Notes: generated from the sequence alone by a model not told the origin. Positions 9,651 to 18,474 are shown, counted from the first letter of the stretch. The stretch: 64,000 nucleotides of DNA from Chryseobacterium sp. 6424 (GCF_003692615.1 NZ_CP023540.1:1-64000); one strand, 5' to 3'. Program-made: numbers and translations.

Positions 9651-9686
9651 AGAAATCCCACTCTTATGAGTGGGATTTCTCTTTTT
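9651..9686 (+). terminator. Rho-independent terminator after rplY
   Basis: A perfect 13-bp stem (9651-9663 with 9668-9680), loop TTAT, followed by a T-rich tract. It starts 19 bases after the rplY stop. The 5' arm is A-rich, so some termination of umuC from the other side is possible. Confidence 0.9.
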
Positions 9687-9721
9687 AGGAGCTTGGTAAT
9701 AACGGTTCCTTATCCCAGGCC

Positions 9722-9809
9722 AGCCCGCTGTCACTACTCGCTTTTCCCCCGGGCGGCGGCGAAGCCGCTGCCCGGGGGAAGAGCTCAGACAGGCCGTTCC
9801 ATCGGGGCT
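9722..9809 (-). repeat. GC-rich structured repeat element, copy A
   Basis: A GC-rich island between convergent rplY and umuC. On the minus strand it starts AGCCCCGATGGAACGG. It folds into an outer stem (9722-9726 with 9805-9809), a middle stem (9728-9732 with 9788-9792) and a long inner hairpin (9741-9760 with 9764-9783, loop GAA). Copy B at 47664-47733 has the same nested plan and similar conserved flanks but different stem bases. From memory it resembles a dispersed structured element frequent in Flavobacteriia genomes, possibly the Flavo-1 RNA motif; that identification is not proven here. Confidence 0.65.
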
Positions 9810-9857
9810 AAAATATAGAGGCGTTTACCTGAACAAGAGCTTCTCCCAACGCATATT

Positions 9858-11135
9858 TTAACTGAAAAACCGGTAATCCGCTTCAGGTAAAGTATTGTTT
9901 TTAAGCATATTTTCATACTCCGCAGACATTTTAGCGCGCCCGAACGTATTCTTGCCCGACATACTGGCCAGGCGAATCTTATCTTTCCCAAACTTCCGGT
10001 TAAGCCTGTCCATCATCTTCATCACCGGCACATGTTTTACATCATCGTCTTTTACGAATAGGCTGGGGATCCTTTCATTGTCCGGAATCAGCTCTGTTAC
10101 CAGCACGCCGGCTTTCTTGTAGTGGTAGCCATCCCTGTAGATCGCCTCAAAAATGCGGTTGGCTGCCTTTGCCAGTACAATAGAAGAGCTGCTGGGATTA
10201 GGCAATTGTACCGTAAGGCCGTTTTTATACTCACCCAGATCTGTCCGAAACCTGTTGGTCTGGATGAAAACAGTAATTTCTTTACAGCACGAATGTTGCT
10301 TCCGGAGTTTTTCCGCACAATACATCGTAAAGGTTTCAATACGCTCTCTTAATTCTTCCTTATCAGCGATCATTTCCATGAAACTGCGGCTCACACAGAT
10401 TGTTTTCTTCTTCGATGGCTCTTCCAGTATCAGTTGCGGTTGCCCTTTCAATTCATTCATCATGCGTATGCCATGCACGCCCATGGTTTGTTTTAACCAA
10501 ATATCAGGCTTCTGTAGCAGGTCCCAAGCTTTATGAACACCATTTTCAGTCATTTTGCAAGCATATCTGCGGCCAATTCCCCACACATCTTTTATGGGCA
10601 GCCAGCGCAGCGCTTTTTCAATTTTTTCAGGGGTATTTAGTATATAGACACCGTCTGCAAATTGTTCTGGAAATTTCTTGACGATTCTGTTGGCGACTTT
10701 ACACAGTGTTTTGCTCGGAGCAACACCGATGCTTACCGGGATCTGGTACTGATCCATGATTTTCTGGCGGAGTTCCGCACAGTAAGTAGGTAAATTAAAA
10801 TATTTAAAACCATGAAAATCCAGGAAGAGTTCATCAATGCTATAGACCTCATGATCCATTGCGTACGATTTGGCCAATGCGGTAATTTGCTGACTCAGGT
10901 AGTTGTAAAGCTCGAATTTGGCAGAGAAAACCTTTACGTTATTCTTCTCAAAAATGGCCTGATATTTAAAGGCTGGCGCTCCCATTGGGATGCCGAGCGC
11001 TTTGGCCTCATTACTGCGCGAGATTACGCATCCATCATTGTTAGATAGCACTACAACCGCTTGATTTTCAAGTGTTTTGTCCAGCGTTCGCTCACAGGAA
11101 ACAAAGAAATTATTGCAGTCAACAAGCGCGTACAT
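9858..11135 (-). CDS. umuC: Y-family DNA polymerase, UmuC type
   Basis: A 425-residue translesion polymerase. Visible are the first catalytic aspartate in LVDCNNFFVSCER (Asp6), the NNDGCVISRSNEAKALGIPMG block, the acidic pair in YSIDELFLDF (Asp101, Glu102), helix-hairpin-helix residues around WGIGRRYACKM, and a UmuC-type C-terminus. It bypasses damaged template bases, normally with UmuD' as partner. No umuD-like S24 peptidase lies next to it, which is unusual because the two are normally adjacent. It has its own -7 element at 11172-11179. It sits between porD and a GC-rich repeat, where recN would be expected in relatives, so it may be a later insertion. Confidence 0.93.
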   Translation of the reverse strand: MYALVDCNNFFVSCERTLDKTLENQAVVVLSNNDGCVISRSNEAKALGIPMGAPAFKYQAIFEKNNVKVFSAKFELYNYLSQQITALAKSYAMDHEVYSIDELFLDFHGFKYFNLPTYCAELRQKIMDQYQIPVSIGVAPSKTLCKVANRIVKKFPEQFADGVYILNTPEKIEKALRWLPIKDVWGIGRRYACKMTENGVHKAWDLLQKPDIWLKQTMGVHGIRMMNELKGQPQLILEEPSKKKTICVSRSFMEMIADKEELRERIETFTMYCAEKLRKQHSCCKEITVFIQTNRFRTDLGEYKNGLTVQLPNPSSSSIVLAKAANRIFEAIYRDGYHYKKAGVLVTELIPDNERIPSLFVKDDDVKHVPVMKMMDRLNRKFGKDKIRLASMSGKNTFGRAKMSAEYENMLKNNTLPEADYRFFS

Positions 11136-11171
11136 GAGGTTTTTTTGGAAGTTTAGGCTGATTATTTAATC

Positions 11172-11179
11172 CAAAATTA
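11172..11179 (-). promoter_or_regulatory. -7 promoter element of umuC
   Basis: TAATTTTG on the minus strand lies 36 bases upstream of the umuC ATG, in the gap after porD. It suggests separate control of umuC. I see no clear LexA-like inverted repeat beside it. Confidence 0.5.
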
Positions 11180-11204
11180 GGACTAAATTTTTAATAAAAA
11201 AAGC

Positions 11205-12110
11205 CTATTTCCATTTATTCCATTTACTGTCAATGTCTCTTGGGGAAAGGGTGACAAACAGGGACTTCAGTTCAGCCATGTTAATATTGGCATTATTCCC
11301 GTTATTGAAAATATCGAAAATCTCCTGTTTCTTCGTATCAATAAAGATGTTTACAGGGTAATTCATCTGGAAGTTGCTTTCGTAATTCCTTAGCTGCAAT
11401 AAAGCCTCGGCGATGACTCTTTTGCCTGAAGACTGGTCTTGCTTGCCCAGATTATCAAGTCCGGAGCGATGGTAGGTGTAATAAATGTTACGCAGCGTAT
11501 TTTGTTCAGGTTTCAGGATGTTGTCAATAAGTGCGGCGCGTGTTCTGGGACCTTCCATCAAAGACCAACCTGCGAATTTTTGGTTCTGTGCGTTATTTGA
11601 AATTTTCTGTGCCTTCTCAAACCATTGCTGGCCGCCACGTACCTGAAAACTGTCGCCATCGAAGCCTAAAATCGTATATACATAAAAACTCACCACGTCA
11701 ATGAGGTTTTTCCCCGAAAACTGCCGTTCATTGAATACCAGATTTTCATTTTCGGTATAATCAAAACTGAAATTGGTGTCATTTATATTCAGCAATGGTG
11801 TTTCATAAGTAGTATTGAAAACAGGGCGAACCGCCTGCACCACAATAGTTCCTTTAAAATTGCCACTTCCGCTGCGCTCTGTAATCACAATGGCGAAATT
11901 AGACTTTATCTTTTCAAAATTCTGTAATTTCTTGCCCGTCCAACTGGTATTGTTAATGAAATCGCGGAGGTTTTTCTCGAGCGTTTGGTACACCTGCGTA
12001 TTGCTGCCGCCGATTTGCTGCGCGTTTATCTGTACGGTAGAAAGCAGCTCCTGCGAAAAGGCAAACGGAAACGTAAATAAAAGAATGAATACAGAAAATA
12101 GGTTCTTCAT
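11205..12110 (-). CDS. porD: Type IX secretion-associated protein PorD (DUF4835)
   Basis: A 301-residue protein with a signal peptide (residues 1-19, cleaved after FAFS). The mature part matches the DUF4835 family by overall sequence (TVQINAQQIGGSNTQVYQTLE near the N-terminus, NYPVNIFIDTKKQEIFDIFN near the C-terminus). The family is called PorD in Porphyromonas, where it was grouped with type IX secretion genes; its exact role is unclear. It lies 36 bases after coaBC in the conserved Flavobacteriia order bamD-rpoZ-coaBC-porD, and is probably in that operon. Confidence 0.85.
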   Translation of the reverse strand: MKNLFSVFILLFTFPFAFSQELLSTVQINAQQIGGSNTQVYQTLEKNLRDFINNTSWTGKKLQNFEKIKSNFAIVITERSGSGNFKGTIVVQAVRPVFNTTYETPLLNINDTNFSFDYTENENLVFNERQFSGKNLIDVVSFYVYTILGFDGDSFQVRGGQQWFEKAQKISNNAQNQKFAGWSLMEGPRTRAALIDNILKPEQNTLRNIYYTYHRSGLDNLGKQDQSSGKRVIAEALLQLRNYESNFQMNYPVNIFIDTKKQEIFDIFNNGNNANINMAELKSLFVTLSPRDIDSKWNKWK

Positions 12111-12146
12111 GTGGATATAAAGTTTGAAAACGGTAATTTAACAATA

Positions 12147-13349
12147 TTATTTCAGCAGCTGTTCTTCGGCAAAATCCAAAATATCGCGGGCCACTTCCTG
12201 TTTGTGCTTCAAGGAAAATTCTCTAGCGCCGGATTGGGTGAGAATCTTTATCTTATTCGTGTCTTTTTTAAAGCCGGCACCTTCGTCACGTAGTGAATTC
12301 AGTACAATCATGTCAAGATTTTTCTTCTGAAGTTTCTGCAGCGCATGCTCCTCTTCATCGTTAGTCTCCAGCGCGAAACCAATCAGGAACTGCTTTTTTT
12401 TCTGCGCACCCATCGTTTTCAGGATGTCAGGGTTTTTTACGAGTTCTATCGTCAGCGAGTCGTCATTTTTCTTGATTTTCTGTACAGCGATTTCCTTCGG
12501 CGCATAATCTGCTACCGCCGCACTGGCAATAACCATATCTGCCTGATCGTAATGCTTGAAGACTTCCTCATACATATCTTTGGCGGAAATTACGGGACAG
12601 ACCCGGATATTTTGATGATTGATTAGTTCCGATGTAGGTCCCGAAACCAAAATCACCTCTGCGCCGCGTTCGGCAGCTGCCTTAGCCAATGCGAAACCCA
12701 TTTTTCCTGATGAATGGTTTCCTATGAAGCGCACCGGATCTATGGCTTCATACGTAGGACCAGCGGTTATCAATACTTTTTTCCCGGTAAGTGATTTTTT
12801 CTTGGAACTTTCAAAATACTGGCAGAAGATGTCAATAATCGTTTCTGGTTCCGCCATTCGTCCCTGACCTGAAAGTCCACTTGCCAGTTCACCGGTTTCT
12901 GCAGGGATTACGATGTGCCCGAAATCCTCTGCCAGCGCCAGATTCTGTTGGGTACTCGGATGCTGATACATATCGAGATCCATCGCCGGAGCAATGAAAA
13001 CCGGGCATTTAGCAGACAGATAAGTGGCGATAACTAAATTATCGCACTGCCCATGCATCATTTTCGCCAGGGTGTTTGCGGTGCACGGCGCCATCAAAAT
13101 TGCGTCGGCCCAAAGCGCCAGTTCTACATGGTTGTTCCAGGTGTCGTTTTCGCTGTAAAAATCTGAGAAAACCGGTCTTTTTGAAAGTGTAGATAAGGTA
13201 AGCTTTGAAACGAAATGTTGCGCAGCAGGCGTCATTAATATTTGTATTTCAGCGCCTTGTTTGATAAGTTGCCTTACGAGTATATTGATTTTGTACGCAG
13301 CAATTCCGCCAGAAACGCAAATGAGGATTTTCTTTTCCTGAAGTGGCAT
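12147..13349 (-). CDS. coaBC: Bifunctional phosphopantothenoylcysteine decarboxylase / phosphopantothenate-cysteine ligase
   Basis: A 400-residue fusion for two steps of coenzyme A synthesis. The N-terminal flavoprotein half (CoaC) has GGIAAYK, a [13 protein letters not shown] loop and the APAMDLDMY substrate-clamp region, where the Asn usual in the PxMNxxM signature reads Asp. The C-terminal half (CoaB) begins at about residue 188 with [20 protein letters not shown] and NHSSGKMG, followed by AAVADYAP and KIKK. Together they add cysteine to 4'-phosphopantothenate and decarboxylate it. It lies between rpoZ and porD. Confidence 0.96.
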   Translation of the reverse strand: MPLQEKKILICVSGGIAAYKINILVRQLIKQGAEIQILMTPAAQHFVSKLTLSTLSKRPVFSDFYSENDTWNNHVELALWADAILMAPCTANTLAKMMHGQCDNLVIATYLSAKCPVFIAPAMDLDMYQHPSTQQNLALAEDFGHIVIPAETGELASGLSGQGRMAEPETIIDIFCQYFESSKKKSLTGKKVLITAGPTYEAIDPVRFIGNHSSGKMGFALAKAAAERGAEVILVSGPTSELINHQNIRVCPVISAKDMYEEVFKHYDQADMVIASAAVADYAPKEIAVQKIKKNDDSLTIELVKNPDILKTMGAQKKKQFLIGFALETNDEEEHALQKLQKKNLDMIVLNSLRDEGAGFKKDTNKIKILTQSGAREFSLKHKQEVARDILDFAEEQLLK

Positions 13350-13412
13350 TTAAGATATTTTAGTGGAAACGAATTTACTTAATTTTTTTTAAGAGCATGG
13401 CTTTATAACGCG

Positions 13413-13444
13413 AAAAGCCACACGCGTGGGGCATTGTGGCTTTT
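13413..13444. terminator. Hairpin between rpoZ and coaBC
   Basis: A perfect 10-bp stem, AAAAGCCACA (13413-13422) with TGTGGCTTTT (13435-13444). The T tract is stronger on the plus strand, where no gene ends, while the minus strand has only the four T of the stem. It may be an attenuator or a processing site between rpoZ and coaBC rather than a full terminator. Confidence 0.45.
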
Positions 13445-13465
13445 ATTTTTTTTGAAAAGAAACGG

Positions 13466-13789
13466 TTAGTTTCTTTCGTCGGTATGTCGGAAGTATACTT
13501 CGCCATCCAACCACTCGCGGATAGCTATGGAAGTAGGTTTCGGAAGTTTTTCGTAATGCTTGGAGATTTCGATCTGCTCGCGGTTTTCAAAAACTTCTTC
13601 CAGTGTAGAATTGTGCACGGCAAATTCATCCAGTTTATTATGTAGTTCGGAGCGGATTTCTGCATTGATCTGCTCTGCTCTTTTTCCCATAATTACGATG
13701 GCTTCGTAGATAGAACCCACTTTTTCCTCGATTTTATCTCGGTCGTAAGTTATTGTACTTAGTTCGGCTTTAGAATCTTTAGCGCTCAT
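13466..13789 (-). CDS. rpoZ: DNA-directed RNA polymerase omega subunit, Bacteroidota type
   Basis: A 107-residue protein matching the Bacteroidota omega subunit. The core VGSIYEAIVIMGKRAEQIN corresponds to the RpoZ/Rpb6 fold segment that holds the C-terminus of beta-prime. It helps RNA polymerase assembly. It is placed between bamD and coaBC as in other Flavobacteriia, which supports the call, since the sequence diverges from proteobacterial omega. Confidence 0.88.
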   Translation of the reverse strand: MSAKDSKAELSTITYDRDKIEEKVGSIYEAIVIMGKRAEQINAEIRSELHNKLDEFAVHNSTLEEVFENREQIEISKHYEKLPKPTSIAIREWLDGEVYFRHTDERN

Positions 13790-13830
13790 TTTCGGTTGAT
13801 TGTTATATTTAGAGTTTGCAAATATACAGC

Positions 13831-14805
13831 TTATTTCTGAATGTTGAAAGTAGCTGCTGGCGCGGGTGTTGCGGCGGCGGCACTGTCTCTGCGTGCTTGG
13901 TTGCTTTTCTTTTCTGCTTCGCGCTGGTCTCTTTCGGCATTTTGGCGGGCTTCTTCCTCACGCTGCTTCTCTAGTAGTTCTTTCTTTCTTTCCTCCACTT
14001 TCTTCTCCAGTTCCAGGAAGTTGGCTTTTTCGGTGTTTAGTTTGTTGCGAAGGTCAGCTGCAAGTTTGGCATTCGCCGTATCCGGCATTTCGCGTTCTAC
14101 CTGTCGGGTGAAGGCAAGGGCGCTTTCAATTCGGTCTTTTTTAAGGTCATACACAGAGTTTACAGCCAGTTCGTATCTTGATCTTAAAATATATTCGTAG
14201 ATCTTTGGGCTAAGTTTAGTCGCCGGAAAATCTGAAAGTACATTCTCGAAAGCCACATTCGCTGCCTTGTAATCAGCCATCTTATAATATTGGCGGGCAT
14301 TTTCGTAAGCTTTAAACTCTAGTTTGTACGTTAGTTCATCAATAAGTGTATTGATGTTTTTGGACTTCTCGGAATTTGGATAGTTATTCAGAAAGTTTTG
14401 TAACTCGTTGATGGCCAACTCGGTACTTGATTGGTCCAAATTATAATCCATAGAACCTTCGTAGTAGCAAAGCGCAGACATGTAGGCGGCATCTTCGGCA
14501 CGCGGATCTTGGGGAAAGGTGACAGAAAAATTCTTGAACTGGTGGCCGGCTAATTTGTAGTTTTTGTCGTAATAATTCGCGTAGGCAGAGTTGTACACTA
14601 CATTCGGCGCATCATCCGTACCGGCTACAAGGTTCGAAAGTCTTTCGTAAAGCACCAGCGCGTTGGCCCATTTTTTATTCTCGAAGTTTTCGTTGGCAAC
14701 TTTCAGGATATAATCTTTATCTGCGCTTTTCAGCGCCATTTCCTGCTGTCTGTTACAAGCTGAAAGCGCTAAAAAAGCCAGCAGAACGATCAAATATTTT
14801 TTCAT
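13831..14805 (-). CDS. bamD: Outer membrane assembly lipoprotein BamD
   Basis: I chose the ATG at 14805, giving 324 residues that start with a proper signal peptide (MKKYLIVLLAFLALSAC) and lipobox Cys17; an in-frame ATG at 14856 would put 17 unlikely residues before it. The body has TPR-like helices (YANYYDKNYKLAGHQFKNF, DPRAEDAAYMSALCYYEGS) as in BamD, which docks to BamA and helps insert beta-barrel proteins. The C-terminal 80 residues are a highly charged Glu/Lys/Arg coiled coil with an Ala/Pro tail that enterobacterial BamD lacks. Confidence 0.92.
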   Translation of the reverse strand: MKKYLIVLLAFLALSACNRQQEMALKSADKDYILKVANENFENKKWANALVLYERLSNLVAGTDDAPNVVYNSAYANYYDKNYKLAGHQFKNFSVTFPQDPRAEDAAYMSALCYYEGSMDYNLDQSSTELAINELQNFLNNYPNSEKSKNINTLIDELTYKLEFKAYENARQYYKMADYKAANVAFENVLSDFPATKLSPKIYEYILRSRYELAVNSVYDLKKDRIESALAFTRQVEREMPDTANAKLAADLRNKLNTEKANFLELEKKVEERKKELLEKQREEEARQNAERDQREAEKKSNQARRDSAAAATPAPAATFNIQK

Positions 14806-14918
14806 AAATCTTTTAAAACAGAAAGTTTCTTCACTTTTCTGCGGTTCAGTTTGCAAAAATATAATTTTTTTATCAATAGATTTTTTTTTATGAATATTTA
14901 ACGCATCAATTCCGGTTT

Positions 14919-15545
14919 TTACTGCGCATTGTAGCCCAACAACGAGAATATTGTTACCAGCAGGTTTGCCAGCACCTTGCTTTCGGCATCTTTTAGATAA
15001 TTTTCTTCCTTCCCGGATACGTATAATTCATAAAAATTCTTGTTTCTTATCACAAACAGCGCGGCGCCCAAGATGAGGGTAAGGATGTCCTCGGCTTTTG
15101 GCGCGTTGGTAAAAACGCCGCTCGCGACTCCTTTTTTTACCACATCGTCGAGTTTGGAGGTAAATGTGGTGTAAAACTCCAGTAAATCATCTTTCAGGTT
15201 CTCTGTATGGCGAAGTTCCTGTGTGACAAACCCGTGGAAATAATTGAATTTAAAGAGTTGGTTCACTACGAATTTTATCAGTTCGCGCATCTGCACTTCG
15301 GGCTTGCCATTTTTGATGGTTTCCGCAAACTCGGCAAAGCTTTCCCGCGTGCGCTGTACCCGGTAGCGGTAGAGGTAAGACATCATTTTTTCTTTCGAGC
15401 CGAAATAATAGGAGATCATCGCTACGTTGATGTGTGCCTCCGAAGAGATATCACGGATGGAGGTTCCTTCAAAACCTTTTTTGGCAATTAATTTTTCGGC
15501 CACATCAAGAATATGAATTTGCTTTTCAGTAAATTTTTTCTTCAT
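14919..15545 (-). CDS. TetR/AcrR-family transcriptional regulator
   Basis: The start at 15545 gives 208 residues beginning MKKKFTEKQIHILDVAEKLI; a longer in-frame ATG at 15668 would overlap the divergent TatD gene and add a segment unlike the family. Residues about 5-60 form the TetR helix-turn-helix, with FEGTSIRDISSEAHINVAMISYYFGSK the recognition region. The C-terminal all-helical part would bind a ligand and dimerise. No efflux pump or obvious target operon is next to it; the divergent gene is the TatD hydrolase. Confidence 0.88.
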   Translation of the reverse strand: MKKKFTEKQIHILDVAEKLIAKKGFEGTSIRDISSEAHINVAMISYYFGSKEKMMSYLYRYRVQRTRESFAEFAETIKNGKPEVQMRELIKFVVNQLFKFNYFHGFVTQELRHTENLKDDLLEFYTTFTSKLDDVVKKGVASGVFTNAPKAEDILTLILGAALFVIRNKNFYELYVSGKEENYLKDAESKVLANLLVTIFSLLGYNAQ

Positions 15546-15631
15546 CACGGTAATTTTAGTAAAGTTAGGTAAATTTACGCATTTCAAACAAGTGTTTAAG
15601 GCGATATTCCTGATATTCATTACCTTTACTG

Positions 15632-16261
15632 ATGTTTTTATTTGATTTTCATCATCATGATTCCACAAAACAGAACGGAATCTATAATCTGAAATATGGT
15701 GAAGCGGCTCCGGACTTTTATTTTTCAGCCGGCATTCACCCTGATGCTGTTGATAAAAACCTTGCTCATCAGTTGAAATGGCTGTTAGATGTCGCTATAT
15801 TAAATAACTGTGTCGCCATCGGTGAAGGCGGTTTAGATGGTAGGTTCCCCTTAACCGAAAACTTACAGCAGACTGTTTTCCGGGAGCAGGTTGCTCTTGC
15901 GAATCAACTGCAAAAACCCCTGATTACCCATTGTGTGAAGAGATTTTCGCAGCTTATCCCTCTTATACGTGAGGCTACAGTACCCGTAATCATTCATGGG
16001 TTCAATAAAAGGAAAAGTATTGGCGACGAACTTTTGAAGAACGGCTGTTACTTAAGTTTTGGTAAATCATTGCTGTATGATGTAAATTTGCAGCACTTTT
16101 TCACAACGCTGGCTCCGGAGCGTTTTTTTCTGGAAACCGATTCGGCCCAGGCCAGTCTCAATGAACTTTATTTAACGGCAGCAGCGCTCAGGCAAATGCC
16201 TGTAGAAGATTTTAAGGAACAAATTAATAACAATCTAAGGTCTATAAACATCCCAATATGA
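15632..16261 (+). CDS. TatD-family metal-dependent hydrolase
   Basis: A 209-residue TIM-barrel hydrolase, shorter than classic TatD (about 255-260) but usual for the compact Bacteroidota form. Metal-site motifs visible: FDFHHH at the N-terminus, IGEGGLDGR near residue 72, THCVK, VIIHGF and the terminal ETDS. TatD enzymes act as metal-dependent nucleases or phosphoesterases; the substrate of this compact form is unknown. Its stop overlaps the tcdA start by 4 bases (ATGA), so the two are translationally coupled. Confidence 0.85.
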   Translation: MFLFDFHHHDSTKQNGIYNLKYGEAAPDFYFSAGIHPDAVDKNLAHQLKWLLDVAILNNCVAIGEGGLDGRFPLTENLQQTVFREQVALANQLQKPLITHCVKRFSQLIPLIREATVPVIIHGFNKRKSIGDELLKNGCYLSFGKSLLYDVNLQHFFTTLAPERFFLETDSAQASLNELYLTAAALRQMPVEDFKEQINNNLRSINIPI

Positions 16262-16992
16262 AGAAAAACTGGCTCGAACGTACCGAACTTTTAGTGAAAG
16301 TACATGGTCTCGATACCCTGAAAGAGGCTAATGTGCTGGTAGTGGGACTGGGTGGCGTGGGATCTTTCGCGGCAGAGTTTCTTGCACGCGCGGGCATTGG
16401 TAAAATGACAATTGTGGATGGCGACACGGTAGATATTACCAACATCAACCGGCAATTACCGGCACTGCATTCAACAATTGGGCAGCCGAAGGTAGAACTT
16501 GTTGCTGAAAGGCTAAAGGACATCAACCCCGAACTGCAGCTTACCCAAATCAATGAGTTTCTTACGCCTGAACGGATGGAGCAGGTGATTGATGCACAAA
16601 GGTTTAACTATATTTTGGATTGCATTGACAGTGTAAGCCCCAAGCTCTCTTTAATCATCGCTGCAAAAAGGCATAAGATAAAAATCGTCAGTTGCATGGG
16701 AGCCGGTGGAAAGACTGATCCTGCAAAAGTATCTGTTAAAGATTTAAGTAAGACAAACAACTGTTTCCTTGCTAAACAGGTACGTAAGCGTTTGAAAAAA
16801 GAAAAAATAAATAAAGGCGTGCGGTGTGTTTTTTCATCGGAAATACAGAACCAAGACAGTCTGAAGATGACCGATGGCACCAATTTTAAAAGGTCTTTTT
16901 ACGGAACCATCAGTTTCATCCCAGCGCTCTTCGGTTTATATGCCGCGGCAGAAGTCATCAATTATCTATTAAAACAAGACCGTGTGGCATAA
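16258..16992 (+). CDS. tcdA: tRNA threonylcarbamoyladenosine dehydratase
   Basis: A 244-residue ThiF/MoeB/HesA superfamily protein. It has the nucleotide-binding GLGGVGSFAAEFLARAG (30-46), the DGDTVDITNINRQ block with the Asp and Arg that bind ATP, and the CMGAGGKTDPAKVSVKDLSKT segment specific to TcdA (CsdL). It activates t6A37 in ANN-decoding tRNAs to the cyclic form ct6A. It is coupled to the TatD gene upstream and is 3 bases from rnpA, forming a small RNA-maturation operon. Confidence 0.93.
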   Translation: MKKNWLERTELLVKVHGLDTLKEANVLVVGLGGVGSFAAEFLARAGIGKMTIVDGDTVDITNINRQLPALHSTIGQPKVELVAERLKDINPELQLTQINEFLTPERMEQVIDAQRFNYILDCIDSVSPKLSLIIAAKRHKIKIVSCMGAGGKTDPAKVSVKDLSKTNNCFLAKQVRKRLKKEKINKGVRCVFSSEIQNQDSLKMTDGTNFKRSFYGTISFIPALFGLYAAAEVINYLLKQDRVA

Positions 16993-16995
16993 CCG

Positions 16996-17376
16996 ATGAT
17001 AAAAGAAAATTACCCTGCCCGTGAAAAGTTGAAGCAGAAACGCCTCATCGACCTGCTTTTTGCAAAAGGAAAGTGGCAGACGTGTGGCAGTTTAAGAATA
17101 ATCACCTTAAATCTTGAAGCAAAGCCACAAGAAGGTTTTAGCGTACCGATACAGAAAGTAGGCGTATCGGCCCCGAAACGTAATTTCAAGAAAGCGGTTG
17201 ACCGAAACCGGATCAAGCGGCTTTTAAGAGAAGCTTACCGCAAGAATAAAATCATTTTTGAAGAAACTTTCGGCGCACAGTCCTTATCCATGCTTTTTTG
17301 GGTTTCCAAAGAAAAGCCTGCCGGCTATGCTGAAGTTGAGAAGCACTTGCTGGATCTTTGTAAAAGTAAAAAATAA
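16996..17376 (+). CDS. rnpA: Ribonuclease P protein component
   Basis: A 126-residue basic protein that binds the RNase P RNA and helps 5' maturation of tRNA. The signature is in KKAVDRNRIKRLLREAYR (the RNR motif), preceded by VGVSAPKRNFKKA. It does not lie beside rpmH and dnaA as in many bacteria but behind tcdA, as is known in Bacteroidota. Confidence 0.94.
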   Translation: MIKENYPAREKLKQKRLIDLLFAKGKWQTCGSLRIITLNLEAKPQEGFSVPIQKVGVSAPKRNFKKAVDRNRIKRLLREAYRKNKIIFEETFGAQSLSMLFWVSKEKPAGYAEVEKHLLDLCKSKK

Positions 17377-17395
17377 CCTTCATGTGCGTTTTTTG

Positions 17396-17403
17396 TACAT
17401 TTG
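17396..17403 (+). promoter_or_regulatory. -7 promoter element of the DUF4126 gene
   Basis: TACATTTG matches TAnnTTTG and sits 31 bases upstream of the ATG at 17434, just past the rnpA stop. Confidence 0.6.
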
Positions 17404-17433
17404 ATGAAAGATCAACTTAAAAAATAACAAGAA

Positions 17434-18081
17434 ATGTACACAGATTTCCCATACGTATCCTATCTCATCAGTGCATTCATTGGTATTGGCTTAGCTGCGG
17501 CGACAGGTTTCCGGATTTTCTTGCCGATGTTTGCCGTGAGCCTTGCTTCCTATGTGGGCTGGATCCCTGCCAATGAAAATTTCGAGTGGCTGAGCGGTTT
17601 GCCCACCCTTATTGCTACAGGTGTAGCGATGATGGCCGAAATTTTAGCTTACTATATTCCTTTTGTAGATCATCTGCTCGATACGGTTTCGGTTCCTCTG
17701 GCAACCATTGCGGGGTCCGTTATGTTTGCGAGCCAGTTTACCGATCTGGGCACTTTTCCGCAATGGGCGTTAGCGCTGATTGCCGGTGGCGGCACGGCTG
17801 CGGCCATTAGTTCCGGATTCGCAGGTACGCGCGTGGCTTCTACGGCGACTACGGCGGGCTTAGGCAATTCCGCAGTAGCCACTACAGAAACAGCAGGCGC
17901 GGGGCTGATGTCTTTTCTGGCGCTTGCAGCACCAGTCATTGCTTTTATTGTGGCTGCATTACTGTTGATACTGGTCTTTATTTTTGGCCGGAAACTCTGG
18001 CGGAAACTCTCAGGCCACAAACGCTCCACATCCGTTACAACGATAGATGTAGAAGTGGTGGACCGTAAAAATATTGAATAA
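17434..18081 (+). CDS. DUF4126 family membrane protein
   Basis: A 215-residue hydrophobic protein with four to six membrane segments and Gly/Ala/Thr-rich stretches. The N-terminal block IGIGLAAATGFRIFLPMF and the repeat of similar Gly-rich segments fit DUF4126, whose function is not known. A charged cytoplasmic tail ends VEVVDRKNIE. Its stop lies 2 bases from the stop of the convergent TauE gene, leaving no room for a terminator. Confidence 0.8.
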   Translation: MYTDFPYVSYLISAFIGIGLAAATGFRIFLPMFAVSLASYVGWIPANENFEWLSGLPTLIATGVAMMAEILAYYIPFVDHLLDTVSVPLATIAGSVMFASQFTDLGTFPQWALALIAGGGTAAAISSGFAGTRVASTATTAGLGNSAVATTETAGAGLMSFLALAAPVIAFIVAALLLILVFIFGRKLWRKLSGHKRSTSVTTIDVEVVDRKNIE

Positions 18082-18083
18082 AT

Positions 18084-18458
18084 TTATTTCTGGAAGAACA
18101 TTTTGGCCGCTACCGCTATCAATAATATTGCAAAAACCTTCCGTAACATTTCCTGGGAAATATTAATGGCAGTTTTACTACCCAAATAACTGCCGAGAAC
18201 AAACCCTACACAAAGTATAAGTGTGGTTTTAAGATCGACATTACCGGTTTTATGATAATTTAAAACGCCTAAGATACCAACCGGAAAAAGCAGTAAAGCA
18301 AGCGTTGTCCCCTGCGCCTTGTGTTGGGTAAAACCGAAAAGTAATACTAAAACCGGAACCATCACAATGCCACCGCCAATGCCTACCAGTCCGCTGAGGT
18401 AACCGGCAACAATACCGAGAATTATTAGTCCTATAATGATTGAAGCATCCATTTTCAT
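18084..18458 (-). CDS. Short TauE/SafE-family transporter
   Basis: A 124-residue protein with about four membrane segments. It holds a single TauE/SafE repeat, with GYLSGLVGIGGGIVMVPVL near the N-terminus. Full-length family members (about 250 residues, as at 28235-29029) have two such repeats, so this one should work as a homodimer or be one of the known half-length forms. The family exports sulfite, sulfoacetate or other organosulfur anions; the substrate here is unknown. It is 16 bases downstream of the next gene on the strand. Confidence 0.85.
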   Translation of the reverse strand: MKMDASIIIGLIILGIVAGYLSGLVGIGGGIVMVPVLVLLFGFTQHKAQGTTLALLLFPVGILGVLNYHKTGNVDLKTTLILCVGFVLGSYLGSKTAINISQEMLRKVFAILLIAVAAKMFFQK

Positions 18459-18474
18459 ACGGTTTTTAGTTAAT

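Noticed and set aside
9741..9783. The long GC hairpin as an ordinary terminator of rplY or umuC
   Set aside because: No T tract on either side; rplY already has a strong terminator at 9651-9686, and the hairpin is nested in a larger structure shared with copy B.
16608..16883. Minus-strand ORF inside tcdA as a possible small gene
   Set aside because: Fully inside a conserved gene and without family features or start signals.
18084..18458. The 124-residue TauE protein as a truncated pseudogene
   Set aside because: Half-length TauE/SafE proteins are known, the frame is clean with a good start, and no second repeat remnant lies downstream in another frame.
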